Origin: Flabesymbios commensalis
Taxonomy: Eukaryota; Annelida; Polychaeta; Terebellida; Flabelligeridae
DNA length: 64,000 nt
Reading direction: 5' to 3'
Assembly (NCBI GenBank): GCA_964017125.1
Contig: OZ024915.1
Coordinates: 74,431,767 to 74,495,766, forward strand
The position numbers and the translations under genes are program-made. Positions 41,183 through 53,665 of this stretch are shown in pieces. The notes below the pieces were generated by a model. It worked only from the letters and a program-made list of their open reading frames with translations, was not told the DNA's origin and ran no database searches. Position 1 is the first letter of the stretch. Every line of letters begins with the position of its first letter.

Positions 41183-42186
41183 AAAGATATATGCCATAGT
41201 ATTACACTTAGCTGATGAACCCGGAGATTATCTGGAAAGATATAACACATCAAATAAACCACACGCAAATAATCAGAGCAGATAAGCCTCGTTTGGATAG
41301 ATAACGGCGGCTTTGATGGCAAACAAGACGCTACATCGTAATTACAGCATCTCTACAATGTGATACGCTAAAGTGTTACTGTCTGTCTGTCTGTCTGTTT
41401 TAATCGTTGACACTAGGGATTAAACATATTTATTTTTTATGTTTCAAACAATTCACAAATTTGTAAAATTATTTCCCCCTTTTGTTTCACAAGCATACAA
41501 GCTAGTGTTACAATTCGTTACAAAAAGGTCTGCTCATGTCACGTGGCGATGAGCTGTGTAATCCAACCCATTTTCTCATAAAATGTTTTGCGACGTCATT
41601 ATACATCAATGCTAAGAATGTAAAGACCCCATGCAGTCCTAAGATACCGGTCCAAGGCAGGTGCAGGTGCAGCATTACCTGTCCATCACCGTGACCGCTC
41701 CAGCGTCGACTCATCCTTCTTCACTCTGTCGAAACGAGCCTATAGAAATCTAACTCAGTTCATGTACAAGCACAGCAAACATGAATAATTGACCCGATGC
41801 TGTGTCAAATGCTAGACCAAATTTAATAATGGGCGGCGCTTGTGTGTGACGTCATGTGTTGTGAAATCCTCTAAGCCCAGAATTTACGTTTTCAGTTTTT
41901 ATTTTCAACAATAACTGATAAATAGGGGATTAACATAATCTGAATCATTGTGATATATACTTTGAATATATCGCTATAAGGAATCACTTCACTTATGTCA
42001 AAATTTGAAGGACATTAACAATAATTATTTGAAAACAAAATCTTCCCCGGGGTGAGGTGGGGGCGAGGTTACAACCTTCACATCTAGTAAAATCGTCACC
42101 CTATTTACTTGGGAACAAATTACCCATTAGTTACTTGATTTTATATTATCAATTATTTCTAAATTAATGGATTAACAATTTAGTGA
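41183..42186. other. Spacer with one MITE half
   Basis: CACAGCAAACATGAATAATTG (41771) begins a half CAGCAAACA MITE. TGACGTCATG is at 41847. Otherwise AT-rich without recognised features. Confidence 0.4.
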
Positions 42187-42420
42187 ACGTGCCAGAAGCT
42201 GCCATCAAACCCTGCTGTACAGAAGACAATGGTGAAGACTGACTGTCAGAGAGGATGACAACAAGTCTAGCAATGAAGAGACATGAGAAAACACAGACAG
42301 CCATCTGATCTCAATACAGGGATAAAAACGAGATAATCAGCGATAACCTCCACCAGAAAGGAGATAACGTATTAGAGGTCATAACCAAAGCAAGAAAGGA
42401 AATATAAACTCAGCCTCAAA
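42187..42420. repeat. Block shared with 59195-59400
   Basis: CTGCCATCAAACCCTGCTGT, GAAGACAATGGTGAAGA, ACAGCCATCTGATCTCAATA and AGATAATCAGCG match unit 4. No common open frame. Confidence 0.6.
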
Positions 42421-42724
42421 GTATGCGTATTTCATATTAAAGGCCAGATCAGGACTTGTAAATTATGTATATTTTGTGTACTAATTTCTAATCACAAGCT
42501 AACTCCTAAAATGCCAATCGCGTCAATGAACATTTTCAGTCTTTGCATTTAACCTTCAAACATTACGATTTGAAGGAGTAATGAACAATACAAATGTTAA
42601 ATTGACATACGTTTTGAATAAAAATTGAAGGCATAAAGTTTTTTTTACCCATTTGAAGTTGTGGGTCGCGGTAGCGAGACGCAACTGACAAAAAAGTGAA
42701 TATTTTAATTCTATAATTTAGCGC
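42421..42724. repeat. Spacer with M5 hairpin, copy 3
   Basis: CCATTTGAAGTTGTGGGTCG against CGCAACTGACAAAAAAG (42648-42705) around CGGTAGCGAG. Confidence 0.45.
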
Positions 42725-42975
42725 TTAAACCCTTTGAGCCCTCAGGATGCATTAAAGCATCAATTTACATCCATGAAAAAAAACAATTTATTTTCCAACA
42801 ACTAGTGGTTTTAGAATGAAAATATCCATGAACCTGGTTTACTAATATATGGTAATTTTCTTTATTTTTCACCCACTTCAAATCACCTTCATCCACTACA
42901 AGTTGAGAATTGCGGCAGCAATTCGCTGCTTGTAGTGGATGAAGATGACAAATTCAGGCTTGGAACGGTCAAGGG
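42725..42975. mobile_element. M3 MITE, copy 4
   Basis: TTAAACCCTTTGAGCCCTCA at the left. The stem is CACTACAAGTTGAGAATTGC / GCAATTCGCTGCTTGTAGTG. It matches the trio at 25861-26787. Confidence 0.7.
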
Positions 42976-43057
42976 TACATTGTAAAATAGTTGCGCTGGC
43001 GGTGTGCCATCATTGTACCATTATCGTGTTGCAAATCCCGACAAGCCGAATGCTCGC

Positions 43058-43428
43058 TTAAATGGACATGCCCACGCTATAATTAGCAAAAATCGGTGAT
43101 TTTATTTTAGCTTATTAATATGACCATATGATGTAAACATGTCCATTGACTAGAACTGCACACTTTTTTATTTTTTGTGCTGCACATTCACCAGTTAGGC
43201 CATATAGAGACAAGATTCCTGATTTCTATTTTTTGACAACCATGTCAAAAATAGGAAATACGGAAATTTCGTCACTATATCTAGCCTAACTGGTGAATGC
43301 GCAGCACACAAATTAAAAAACTTTTGCAGTTCTAGTCTAAGGATATGTTTACATCATTTGGTCATATTAAGACGCCAAAATAAAATCACCTATTTTTTAA
43401 TGATTTTAGCCTGGGCATGTCCCTTTAA
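43058..43428. mobile_element. TTAA-flanked foldback, 371 bp
   Basis: TTAAATGGACATGCCCACGC mirrors GCCTGGGCATGTCCCTTTAA. Arms of about 170 bp include AAATAAAATCACC/GGTGATTTTATTTT and CACCAGTTAGGCCATATAG/CTATATCTAGCCTAACTGGTG. TTAA bounds both ends. A lone arm is at 19338. Confidence 0.8.
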
Positions 43429-43449
43429 CGTTGGCCCACCATCTACAAG

Positions 43450-43740
43450 TAGCTTTTATTGGCGTTACATCGCACATTTTGCTTTTTGAATCGGGCCCGT
43501 TTATTTAAGCTACATCTCCCTGGAGATACGACTGCTCACAGCAAACATGATCTGTGCCGTGACCCCTGTACCCAGTGACCTCACCTATGACCTGACCCAC
43601 AAACCCGAGTCCTCAGAGACCCGGCTGTAAGCATGATAATGCCAGTAATGCCAGTCAAGAATCGACAATCTCGGCAGCAAAAGAGATAACTATTTCACCC
43701 CAGCATCGACTATAAACAACCAAACAGGGGCCTTAATATA
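43450..43740. repeat. Block shared with 61805-62100
   Basis: Contains a single GGCGTTACATCGCACATTTT unit, which in unit 4 is expanded into a 24-bp minisatellite. The exon-like segment and CGACAATCTCGGCAGCAAAA follow in both. Confidence 0.65.
43542..43630 (+). CDS. Second exon-like segment (unit 2)
   Basis: After GCTCACAG (43534-43541) an 89-bp segment reads MICAVTPVPSDLTYDLTHKP, then ESSETRL, and ends at TAA within a donor-like CTGTAAGC. The unit 4 copy (61905-61993) has the same length, frame and stop but no ATG. Three of the four differing codons I compared fully change the residue. Not recognised; it may be an internal exon or chance. Confidence 0.2.
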
Positions 43741-44138
43741 TTATTAATGGAACATAGGGTGACATGGACAACGTTTGTGTCTAAAACAATATAGTATAAA
43801 AAAATATATAGGTCGAAAAACATTCAATTAAAACATACCTTCGAAATTAACATTTCTCGCCTGATGTAATCCAATATAAACGTCATATGCATGCAACACT
43901 GCACTGATTGTACTTTGCGTCGTTATTACGTCAATGCTGTCGTTACTACGCTCGTCGTTACCGTACCGGACCGTGTCTCGACCACGTCATCGCTACGTAC
44001 ACGTATAGTTCAATGTTCGACAACGTCCTCCGCACCCATGGAAACCACATCACGTCCTAATCGGGTTTCTGCAATGGTGCAGATGTCATTTCTGCGTCTT
44101 CCCATCCCATGTTTTGTACACGTGGTGGGAACGCGATC
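43741..44138. other. CpG-dense patch in AT-rich DNA
   Basis: 43910-44090 is full of CG dinucleotides (for example CGTCGTTACCGTACCGGACC), unlike the surroundings. An 83-codon frame (43891-44142) is open but has no recognisable domain. No paralog seen in the other units. Confidence 0.35.
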
Positions 44139-44357
44139 TTAACAATTCCAGCACCGGGACCGCTTTTAGACGTCAGAATATGACGTCTATCTGACGTCAA
44201 TCGAAAAAGAGTAAACTAGTTATGGTCGTGGACCCATAACATAGGTATTCAAATGAAGCAGAAAGAGCTGACTAAGACATTTATGATGATTTCAAATTGA
44301 AAATAACCCCTTTGTCTGCATGGTTTACACAGAAACATTTTAGCGCTTCAAGGGTTA
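44139..44357 (+). mobile_element. M2 MITE with TTAA ends
   Basis: TTAACAATTCCAGCACCGGG at the left, AGCGCTTCAAGGGTTAA at the right. The GACGTCAGAATATGACGTC stem and AAGCAGAAAGAGCTGACTAA are present. Confidence 0.65.
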
Positions 44358-44500
44358 AAGCGATAGTCCACTTTCACCCCTATTAATATGTCAATAGTTA
44401 TTCACCAGGTGGCTCACATCATTGTTATTTCTGTAATCCGCGCGGTGCTTTGTGGGTATAGTCTTAGCCGCTTTTGATGCACAGTGGACTACTCCTTTAA
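44355..44500. mobile_element. TTAA-ended AGTCCACT MITE, 146 bp
   Basis: TTAAAGCGATAGTCCACT at the left, AGTGGACTACTCCTTTAA at the right. It abuts the previous element and shares its TTAA. Confidence 0.7.
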
Positions 44501-44714
44501 TCTCAATCACCGTTGATCTTGAGCAGAATGTGAACGGATTATCGTTTACCGTCACATTTTGCACAGGGAGGCAACACTATATCGCGGTGTAACCGTCATT
44601 AACGTAATCGTCCGGTCACGAGACGGGCAATATTCACCCTGCAATCATTAATCACTCCCTTGCCGCGGTGCTAGAAATAGCACGCTGACCTCAATCAATC
44701 AAAAATAATATATA
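44501..44714. repeat. Block shared with 62560-62720
   Basis: TTGAGCAGAATGTGAACGGA, GTAATCGTCCGGTCACGAGA and TTAATCACTCCCTTGCCGCG match unit 4. Confidence 0.6.
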
Positions 44715-45146
44715 GGTCTATTGGAATGTTGACCCATCGTCTAAGATGCTGGGCCAACCTCAAAGCAGCATAGGTCAATGTATCTGCATCTCAAAATAAG
44801 GGTAGGCAGTTCGATGGCCTGGGCCGTTATCCCATATATATAGGCCTATATAATGGCGTTCAAAGTGGGTGACAGTTTTGAAACTGTCGCCATGTTCTAT
44901 AACTTATATCGTTCTACAAACCCATATTATGAACTATGATTGCATTTGTTCTCGTGTTCTGTTTTAAACATAATATTGACATTTACAAGTTATAGAGAAG
45001 ATCAAGTAGACATTTAACTACAACACAATAAATAAAATACTGTAAACACGATACAATACAATACACTATAATAAATGAAATACTATCAATAAGATACAAT
45101 GCAATACATCATTTAACAGTATGAAACATATACTAAGTGCGCCTAT
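44715..45146. other. MITE remnant and spacer
   Basis: A CAGCAAACA MITE core (GACCCATCGTCTAAGATGCT) lies at 44730-44785. AT-rich text with ACAAT words then leads into the array. Confidence 0.4.
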
Positions 45147-45817
45147 AAATACAATACAATACAATACAATACAATACAATACAATACAATACAATACAAT
45201 ACAATACAATACAATACAATACAATACAATACAATACAATACAATACAATACAATACAATACAATACGATACGATACGATACGATACGATACGATACAAT
45301 ACAATACAATACAATACAATACAATACAATACAACGCAACGCAACGCAACGCAACGCAACGCAACGCAACGCAACGCAACGCAACGCAACGCAACGCAAC
45401 GCAACGCAACGCAACGCAACGCAACGCAACGCAACGCAACGCAACGCAACGCAACGCAACGCAATGCAATGCAATGCAATGCAATGCAATGCAATGCAAT
45501 GCAATGCAATGCAATGCAATGCAATACAATACAATACAATACAATACAATACAATACAATACAATGCAATATAATACAATACAATAAAATAAAATAAAAT
45601 AAAATAAAATAAAATACAACACAACACAACACAACACGACACAACACAACACAACACAGCACAACACAACACAACACAACACAACACAACACAACACAAC
45701 ACAACACAACACAACACAACACAACACAACACAACACAACACAACACAACACAACACAACACAACACAACACAACACAATACAATACAATACAATACAAT
45801 ACAATACAATACAATAC
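45147..45817. repeat. Mosaic pentanucleotide array in homogeneous blocks
   Basis: A continuous 5-bp-period tract. Blocks are ACAAT (to 45265), ACGAT x6 (45266-45295), ACAAT (to 45330), GCAAC about x25 (45336-45460), GCAAT about x13 (45461-45525), ACAAT (to about 45585), AAAAT x6, ACAAC about x32 (45616-45775), ACAAT (to 45817). Each neighbouring block differs by one or two bases per unit. Long frames on both strands are artefacts. Confidence 0.98.
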
Positions 45818-46591
45818 ATTATATTACAGTAAGTTGATATTTGGGGAGGGGGGATCTTGAGGATTGAAGAAGAGTCACAAAAGAAATGTATTTGTTAAAC
45901 CTACTTTTGTTGTGTTATAACTCTGTTTAATATATTAGCTGAGATATGAAGCCATGTTATTTCATATGTTTTTACATCGGAGAAAAATAACCATCTCTCA
46001 ACGTGAATGCTTTCATTACACTGAGATTCTATATAGCGAACTATTTTGAATTTCAGTGGGATTTTATTTGGTTTGTGATTTCAGTGTAAATTACACAGCC
46101 TAGCGGGACAATTGTCATCACAGTAGATGATCATTAACACAGTAGATGGTCTACTGTGTTAATGGTTCACTTTGACCAGGGATTTAGTACTATCTCCATG
46201 CTTTAATTGACGCGAGTTGAGGGGAAAAAATGGCGTACATGGGGTGATTTGACCCTTTGACCCTTAGATCACTGAGATATTCAATATAAATTTTCAGTCA
46301 TTTGAAGTTGTATCTCGCTACCGCGATACACAACTTCAAGTGATTAAAAATGTATTTTATTTTTGAAATTTGAGTCTCAATATATATATATCAGTGTTAC
46401 AAGATTGAAGGAATATTTTACTGTGAATAGTTCGTTTTTAGGGGTTATACAGGTGCTAATAAAAACACAGAAAATCCACTGCAGTCGACATCAGTGATCT
46501 AAGGGCTGGATGACCAGGCGATTTATTTCCATTTGTTCGGGCTCTAATGACGATCCAGAGCCAGCAAGGTCTACATACCCCCTTCGCCAGA
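45818..46591. other. Spacer with small palindrome and M5 hairpin
   Basis: ATTAACACAGTAGATGGTCTACTGTGTTAAT is a perfect palindrome at 46132-46162 except for its centre. M5 hairpin: TCATTTGAAGTTGTATCTCG against ACACAACTTCAAGTGATTAA (46298-46348). CCAGGCGATTTATTTCCATT (46512) recurs at 63487. Confidence 0.45.
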
Positions 46592-46695
46592 GCCACACGA
46601 GATTTCGAACTAATGTTGGCTTAATGTTGGGCCAACGTCGTAGACGGTGGGCCAACATTAAGCCAACATGTCAAAATCTAAACAGGCTTGCTAGA
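46592..46695. mobile_element. CAGCAAACA MITE
   Basis: TGTTGGCTTAATGTTGGGCC is an exact inverse of GGGCCAACATTAAGCCAACA. The centre is AACGTCGTAGACGGT. Ends CCACACGAGAT...CAGGCTTGCTAG are worn. Confidence 0.8.
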
Positions 46696-47384
46696 AACAA
46701 CTGCCGCACGCTAAACTAAGAGGGATGTCTCAATACCAGCATTTTGTTTAGCAGGAAAATATATATTTTCATATCATGTCGATAATATATCAATATGTCT
46801 GCTTGTATGCCCGGAAGGGGCTTTGTTCTGTTGCGTGGACATTCAGATATTGAAGACAATAACTGACATTTTTACTTTCACAATTGTTTCGTATTTTTAT
46901 TGTAACTGTCATAACTAGCAGTGTGTAATTTATAACACACCGACTTCTGGTGAGCTGTTATTTCTATATTACATATCAATGATTTTAATTAATGGCTGAC
47001 AGGCATCGCAAAGGTCGTCTTAACCTGATGTTAGTAACGTTGTCCAATTTTTCAACGATAAATAAAGTCAACGATAAATTAATAAGTGTATAAAAAGATA
47101 AGTGAATGAGAGAAAAAAATACCAACTAGATTAATGAGAAATCAATAAATAAATACATAAATAAATAAAAGAATCATCAGGTATACGCTAAACTAAAGCT
47201 CAAGTAACATAGATAAGTAGATGCAATGTATTGTGTTTATCTGGAGCTTATGGGTCAGAAGTTAGAACTGAGAAATTACTGACTGTGAATAATCTGTGAG
47301 TCGCCTGTTTACAGCCTACTTTGCCTTGATTGCCTCCGCTGACTGTTTGCAGCTTATATTGGCATGTCTCCATCCGCGCCACAG
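46696..47384. other. AT-rich spacer before unit 3
   Basis: Includes AATAAATAAATA text (47140-47170). From 47290 the text parallels 36810-36894 (CCGCTGACTGTTTGCAGCTT), leading into the exon-like module. Confidence 0.4.
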
Positions 47385-47528
47385 AAAAGACCGATGACAC
47401 CAGTGAGTGTCGCCGACAGACTGACAAATGAGACAATCTTCACAGAGCAACCGCTTCTGGAGTTTGTCACGTTACGGCGTGTCTTGTTAAACAACACCAC
47501 GCGGAATGCTCTTTCTTCTTCCGTATGA
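47385..47528 (+). CDS. Exon-like module, possible terminal exon (unit 3)
   Basis: Acceptor-like CATCCGCGCCACAG, then 144 open bases to TGA (47526-47528) reading KRPMTPVSVADRL, TNETIFTEQPLLEF, VLLNNTTR and NALSSSV. AATAAA lies at 47572 and 47585. It is very close to unit 2. The observed differences (P to L, A to E, S to T, W to R, G to V) are all replacements in this frame. Confidence 0.3.
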   Translation, partial: KRPMTPVSVADRLTNETIFTEQPLLEFVTLRRVLLNNTTRNALSSSV

Positions 47529-47639
47529 ATGGTTGACTGCGAGAACAATGGTTTATTGGTGAAAAGGTATGAATAAATCGCATGAATAAATGAGTGAGGA
47601 AGTGAAAAGCTGAGGTCTACAGAATGGGCAGATCAGATC

Positions 47640-49192
<1,553 letters not shown>

Positions 49193-49395
49193 GGATTTAA
49201 TAGGTTGATTGTGTCATTATTACCATTAATGTGTTACCATGGGAATTCTGCTCTGTGATGTGAATGATAATCAGAGGTCAACATCTGAGTGGCCTTAATC
49301 AACAAATCCATTCACACAGATATGACGGAAATTACCGGGAATTACCGAGACGGACATAAGTAACAGAGGCAGTCCAGGCGAGACATTCATTGAGG
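49193..49395. repeat. L3 block (unit 3)
   Basis: Matches 38053-38256 and 58231-58422. The text GAAGTAGTATTCAATATGTG follows here and in unit 4 but not in unit 2. Confidence 0.65.
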
Positions 49396-49439
49396 AAGAA
49401 GTAGTATTCAATATGTGAAGTTGAATAATGTGTGTCACT

Positions 49440-49714
49440 GAATAAATGAACGAACGATTGATGAATGAATACTTGAATAATGTCTGTCGCTAAATACATG
49501 AATGAACGATTAATGAATGAATGAATGAATGAATGAATGAATGAATGAATGAATGAATGAATGAATGAATGAATGAATGAATGAATGAATGAATGAATAA
49601 ATGAATGAATGAATTAATGAATTAATGAATTAATGAATTAATGAAAGAATGCACGAGTGACGAATGAAATAATGAATAAATGAATAGATAAATGAATAAA
49701 TAAATAAAAAAAAA

Positions 49715-49765
<51 letters not shown>

Positions 49766-49770
49766 ATTAA

Positions 49771-49817
<47 letters not shown>

Positions 49818-50394
49818 ATGAATGAATGAATGAATGAATGAATGAATGAATGAATGAATGAATGAATGAATGAATGAATGAATGAATGAATGAATGAATG
49901 AATGAATGAATGAATAACTGAATGAATGAATGAATGAATGAATGAATAAATGAATGAATGAATGAATGAATGAATGAATGAATGAATGAAAGATTGACGA
50001 ATGAATTAATAAATAAATGAATGAATGAATAAATGAATAAATAAATAAATGAATAAATGAATAAATGAATGAATGAATGAATAAATGAATGAATGAATGA
50101 ATGAATGAATGAATGAATGAATGAATGAATGAATGAATGAATGAATGAATGAATAAATGAATGAATAAATAAATGAATGAATGAATGAATGAAGGAATGA
50201 ATGAATGAATGAATATATGAATGAATAAATGAATGAATGAATGAATGAATGAATGAATGAATGAATGAATGATGAATGAATGAATGAATAAAGGAAGGAA
50301 TAAATGAAAGAGTGACGAATAAATAAATACATGAATAAATGCATGAATGATTAAATGACTGAAAAAATAATGAATGAATAAATGAATGAATGAA
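49440..50394. repeat. (TGAA)n/(AATA)n array
   Basis: About 0.95 kb of 4-bp-period sequence: TGAA runs, an AATA-rich centre (49690-49818) and mixed TGAA/TAAA. It ends directly at the tail of a worn SINE A. The FIHS-type frames are artefacts. Confidence 0.95.
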
Positions 50395-50625
50395 TGGGGA
50401 TTCAGGCTGTTTTTGTGCACAAACAGGCTGACCTAAGTCAGGAAAACGTCTGGTGATTATGAGATGAATCAAGACAAGATTTTTAACTCGGAATCTGGCT
50501 ATCTGAGGCCAAGCACGTTACCTATCGGTCACAAAGTCTCCCCAACACTGAATATCTACATGTGGGCGCAAATTACCGTTTCTTGAAAACTTGAATACTA
50601 CAGGGAGAGACAAACTGCAAGCTCC
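50395..50625 (-). mobile_element. SINE A, strongly worn
   Basis: GGGGATTCAGGCTGTTTTTG (tail side), then GGCTATCTGAGGCCAAGCAC and AGTCTCCCCAACACTGAATA. Its tail continues into the TGAA array, suggesting that the array grew from the SINE's 3' tail. Confidence 0.6.
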
Positions 50626-50994
50626 GACATGGCTCTATTGTTGTCACGATGGCATGCTTTACATCACTTAATCTTCTCTTGATTTTCAAAACTTTAATTC
50701 TAGCCATTGTTAGATCTATGAGGTTATAGATGCAATTCAACATTTAAAAAGTTAATCAACTCTTATTTTACCATTACATCACTAATTATTGATAACGTTA
50801 AAATAAGACGTAATTACATCCCACAGTAGCATATGATGTAATGCAAAAATAACAGCCAAAATAACACTTTAAATTTACAGGTAATAAACCCTAAATTAAA
50901 TTTTAAATAATATTTGAAACTTGATTTCAGATTTTTCGATAACCGAAAAAATCATACTTATAAAACAGTGTTGACCTTTAGGGGTTAACCCTGT
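50626..50994. other. No feature seen
   Basis: AT-rich, with a small hairpin TTTTTCGATAACCGAAAAA (50931-50949). No gene. Confidence 0.4.
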
Positions 50995-51957
50995 AACTAA
51001 TTTGGAAAACCCACTCACTCAAAATACTCACTCACTCACTCTCTCACTCACTCACTCACTCACTCACTCACTCACTCACTCACTCACTCACTCACTCACT
51101 CACTCACTCACTCACTCACTCACTCACTCACACTCACTCACTCACTCACTCACTCACTCACTCACTCACTCACTCACTCACTCACTCACTCACTCACACA
51201 CTCACTCACTCCTCGCTAGCTCGCACGCTCGCTCTCACTCACTCACTCCTCCACCACTCACTCACTCACTCACTCACTCACTCACTCACTCACTCACTCA
51301 CTCACTCACTCACTCACTCACTCACTCACTCACTCACTCACTCACTCACTCACTCACTCACTCACTCACTCACTCACTCACTCACTCACTCACTCACTCA
51401 CTCACTCACTCACTCACTCACTCACTCCTCACCCACTCACTCACTCACTCACTCACTCACTCACTCACTCACTCACTCACTCACTCACTCACTCACTCAC
51501 TCACTCACTCACTCACTCACTCACTCACTCACTCACTCACTCACTCACTCACACTCACTCACTCACTCACTCACTCACTCACTCACTCACTCACTCACTC
51601 ACTCACTCACTCACTCACTCACTCACTCACTCACTCACTCGCTCGCTAGCTCGCTCGCTCGCTCGCTCGCTCGCTCGCTCGCTCGCTCACTCACTCACTC
51701 ACTCACTCACTCACTCACTCACTCACTCACTCACTCACTCACTCACTCACTCACTCACTCACTCACTCACTCACTCACTCACTCACTCACTCACTCACTC
51801 ACTCACTCACTCACTCACTCACTCACTCACTCACTCACTCACTCACTCTCGCTCGCTCACTCACTCACTCACTCACTCACTCACTCACTCACTCACTCAC
51901 TCACTCACTCACTCACTCACTCACTCACTCACTCACTCTCACTCACTCACTCACTCT
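50995..51957. repeat. (CTCA)n array with CTCG blocks
   Basis: About 0.96 kb of CTCA repeats, interrupted by short CTCG blocks (51637-51688 and 51847-51858) and a few phase changes. The SLTH-type frames are artefacts. Confidence 0.98.
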
Positions 51958-52060
51958 GTTACGCCAAATAACCCCATTTCTCTTCGTTCTCTTCATTTTC
52001 ACCCGCCCTGCACCAGCGCCCTGGTTGCATTCACCCGCCAGGGACAGTTCACTTGTCATA

Positions 52061-52325
52061 ACCAGAAAACACACCCTGTGTTGGTTTGATGCTGGGCCAG
52101 CGTTGCAGCTGGTGGTCAAGCATTACGCCAACGCTTAATCAAAGCCCGTGTTTGCACCGTTCAAAAAAGTACTGCATAACCTCGTATTTGCAAGGTTTTC
52201 AAAGAGTACATAAGATGACATCAACAACGTTACAGAATCACGAGACGTAAATAGATGCTGATTAAATGATGGACCGATGTCGCAGACGGTGGCCCACCAT
52301 TAGGACAACATTGGGTCAACAGCTT
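52061..52325. mobile_element. Two CAGCAAACA MITEs
   Basis: 52061-52156 (CCAGAAAACACACCCTGTG ... GCCCGTGTTTGCA) and 52236-52325 (GATGTCGCAGACGGTGGCCC). Confidence 0.65.
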
Positions 52326-52385
52326 TTTTAATTTTTAATGCTTCATGTTTTCCAAAATAACATGGTATGTACGGAGAGTGAAGGA

Positions 52386-52479
52386 TGTATACATCGTCCC
52401 ATAGGAGTTAGAAGGTGCTAAACTGTCACTTTACAAAGTGGCAGTTCAGCACCTTCTAACCCCAAGGGGACGATATATC
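52386..52479. mobile_element. Short foldback around GGTGCTAAACTG
   Basis: ATCGTCCCATAGGAGTTAGA pairs with TCTAACCCCAAGGGGACGAT. The inner arm AGGTGCTAAACTGTCACTTT faces AAAGTGGCAGTTCAGCACCT. Confidence 0.75.
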
Positions 52480-52804
52480 ATGGTGAAAATTATATCACTT
52501 GCAAAATGGTGTAACTTCTGAAAAATAAGGAATTTGCACCAAATTTTTAGGGGTGCTGTGGGTGAGCTGACAAAAGATCCCAGATAAATGTAACACATTC
52601 ATTTTAAATAAAAAACAGACACAATTGAGTGAAGTCTGCTCGCAGCATGCCGCATTCTCATCCATCAGATCCACTATCCTTCCACTAGCGTCAGCTAGTG
52701 GCTCTGATTGATTACACTGTAAAATGTCATGAATTTGACCTGACTTTGTATCTGACCAATAAGGCATTGCCTGACAAAAATGGTGTCCTTGACATTTTAA
52801 ACCA
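52480..52804. other. No feature seen
   Basis: A 90-codon minus frame (52495-52767) has no recognisable domain. CACTAGCGTCAGCTAGTG is a small palindrome at 52684. Confidence 0.35.
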
Positions 52805-53665
52805 CATGGTCAATGTTGATTTTATGTTGGGCCAGTGTCGTAGACAATTGGCAATCAATCCAGAATTGCCAACCATACAGACTAAACAGGATAGGTCTGC
52901 ATCGGCCCAAAGTTTTCCTAATGTTGGGCCTGCGTCGCGACCTTTGGACTAATATTAAATCAATATTGGTTCAGTGTGTCGTACTGACTGAGACTGCACA
53001 CCAGTAAGAACGATAACCTAGCGCTGGGTTCATTTTAATCCACAATCTGAGATGCTGTCCCAACATTAAACAAAGAGTGGTTGTTAACATCACTTTGGAC
53101 ATTCTGCTAGTATCTTGGTCTTACACAAAAGCAAGTCTACAACAACACACGTAAAAGACGCACATCCAATGTTGCTCTTATGCTGGGCCGTCATTGTATA
53201 GGATGGACCAACTATAATACAACACAGGTTGATCGCATGTACTGGTCATAACAAATATAGGCATATAATGACAACATTATCTCAGTATAGGGGAGACATA
53301 ATTATATAAACTATCAGCACGTTGGGTCTCGCTTTGAAAAGAAAACCTCTCCGATTATATCACGTATTAGACTGACTATCGTTCTCTATCTGACAGCGTT
53401 GCGGTCAATGAACACATGAACACAGTTAATGCACATCTAGCAAACACCAGGCCAATATTGGTTCAAAGTTGAGCCAGCGTCGACTAGCATTAAAATAACA
53501 TCGATTCAACGTACTTCACTTAGTACTTCTCAGATTCCCCTCCTATCTTTTTCTTGTCCAGTATGTACAAGACATCCTAGCAAATGCTGATTTCATATTG
53601 GCCCATTGTCTGAGATGATGTCCCAACATTAAACCAACATTGGCTCAATATTTTGTGTTTGATGG
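52805..53665. mobile_element. Cluster of six CAGCAAACA MITE fragments
   Basis: Cores at 52831 (GTGTCGTAGACAATTGG), 52925 (GGGCCTGCGTCGCGACC), 53043 (CAATCTGAGATGCTGTCCC), 53185 (GGGCCGTCATTGTATAGGAT), 53472 (GCCAGCGTCGACTAGC) and 53600 (GCCCATTGTCTGAGATGATG). It is the densest cluster in the window, and all are diverged. Confidence 0.5.

Larger units (their letters stand above)
36895..47384. other. Unit 2 of the long tandem duplication
   Basis: Order: exon-like module, AGAAC array, half-site segment, L3 block (38053), 300-bp tandem repeats, then blocks shared with unit 4 (42187/59195, 43450/61805, 44505/62560, 46505/63485). About 10.5 kb long. Confidence 0.6.

Noticed and set aside
45066-45819. 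220-250-codon frames on the minus strand
   Set aside because: Pentanucleotide array without stops in three frames; compositional artefact.
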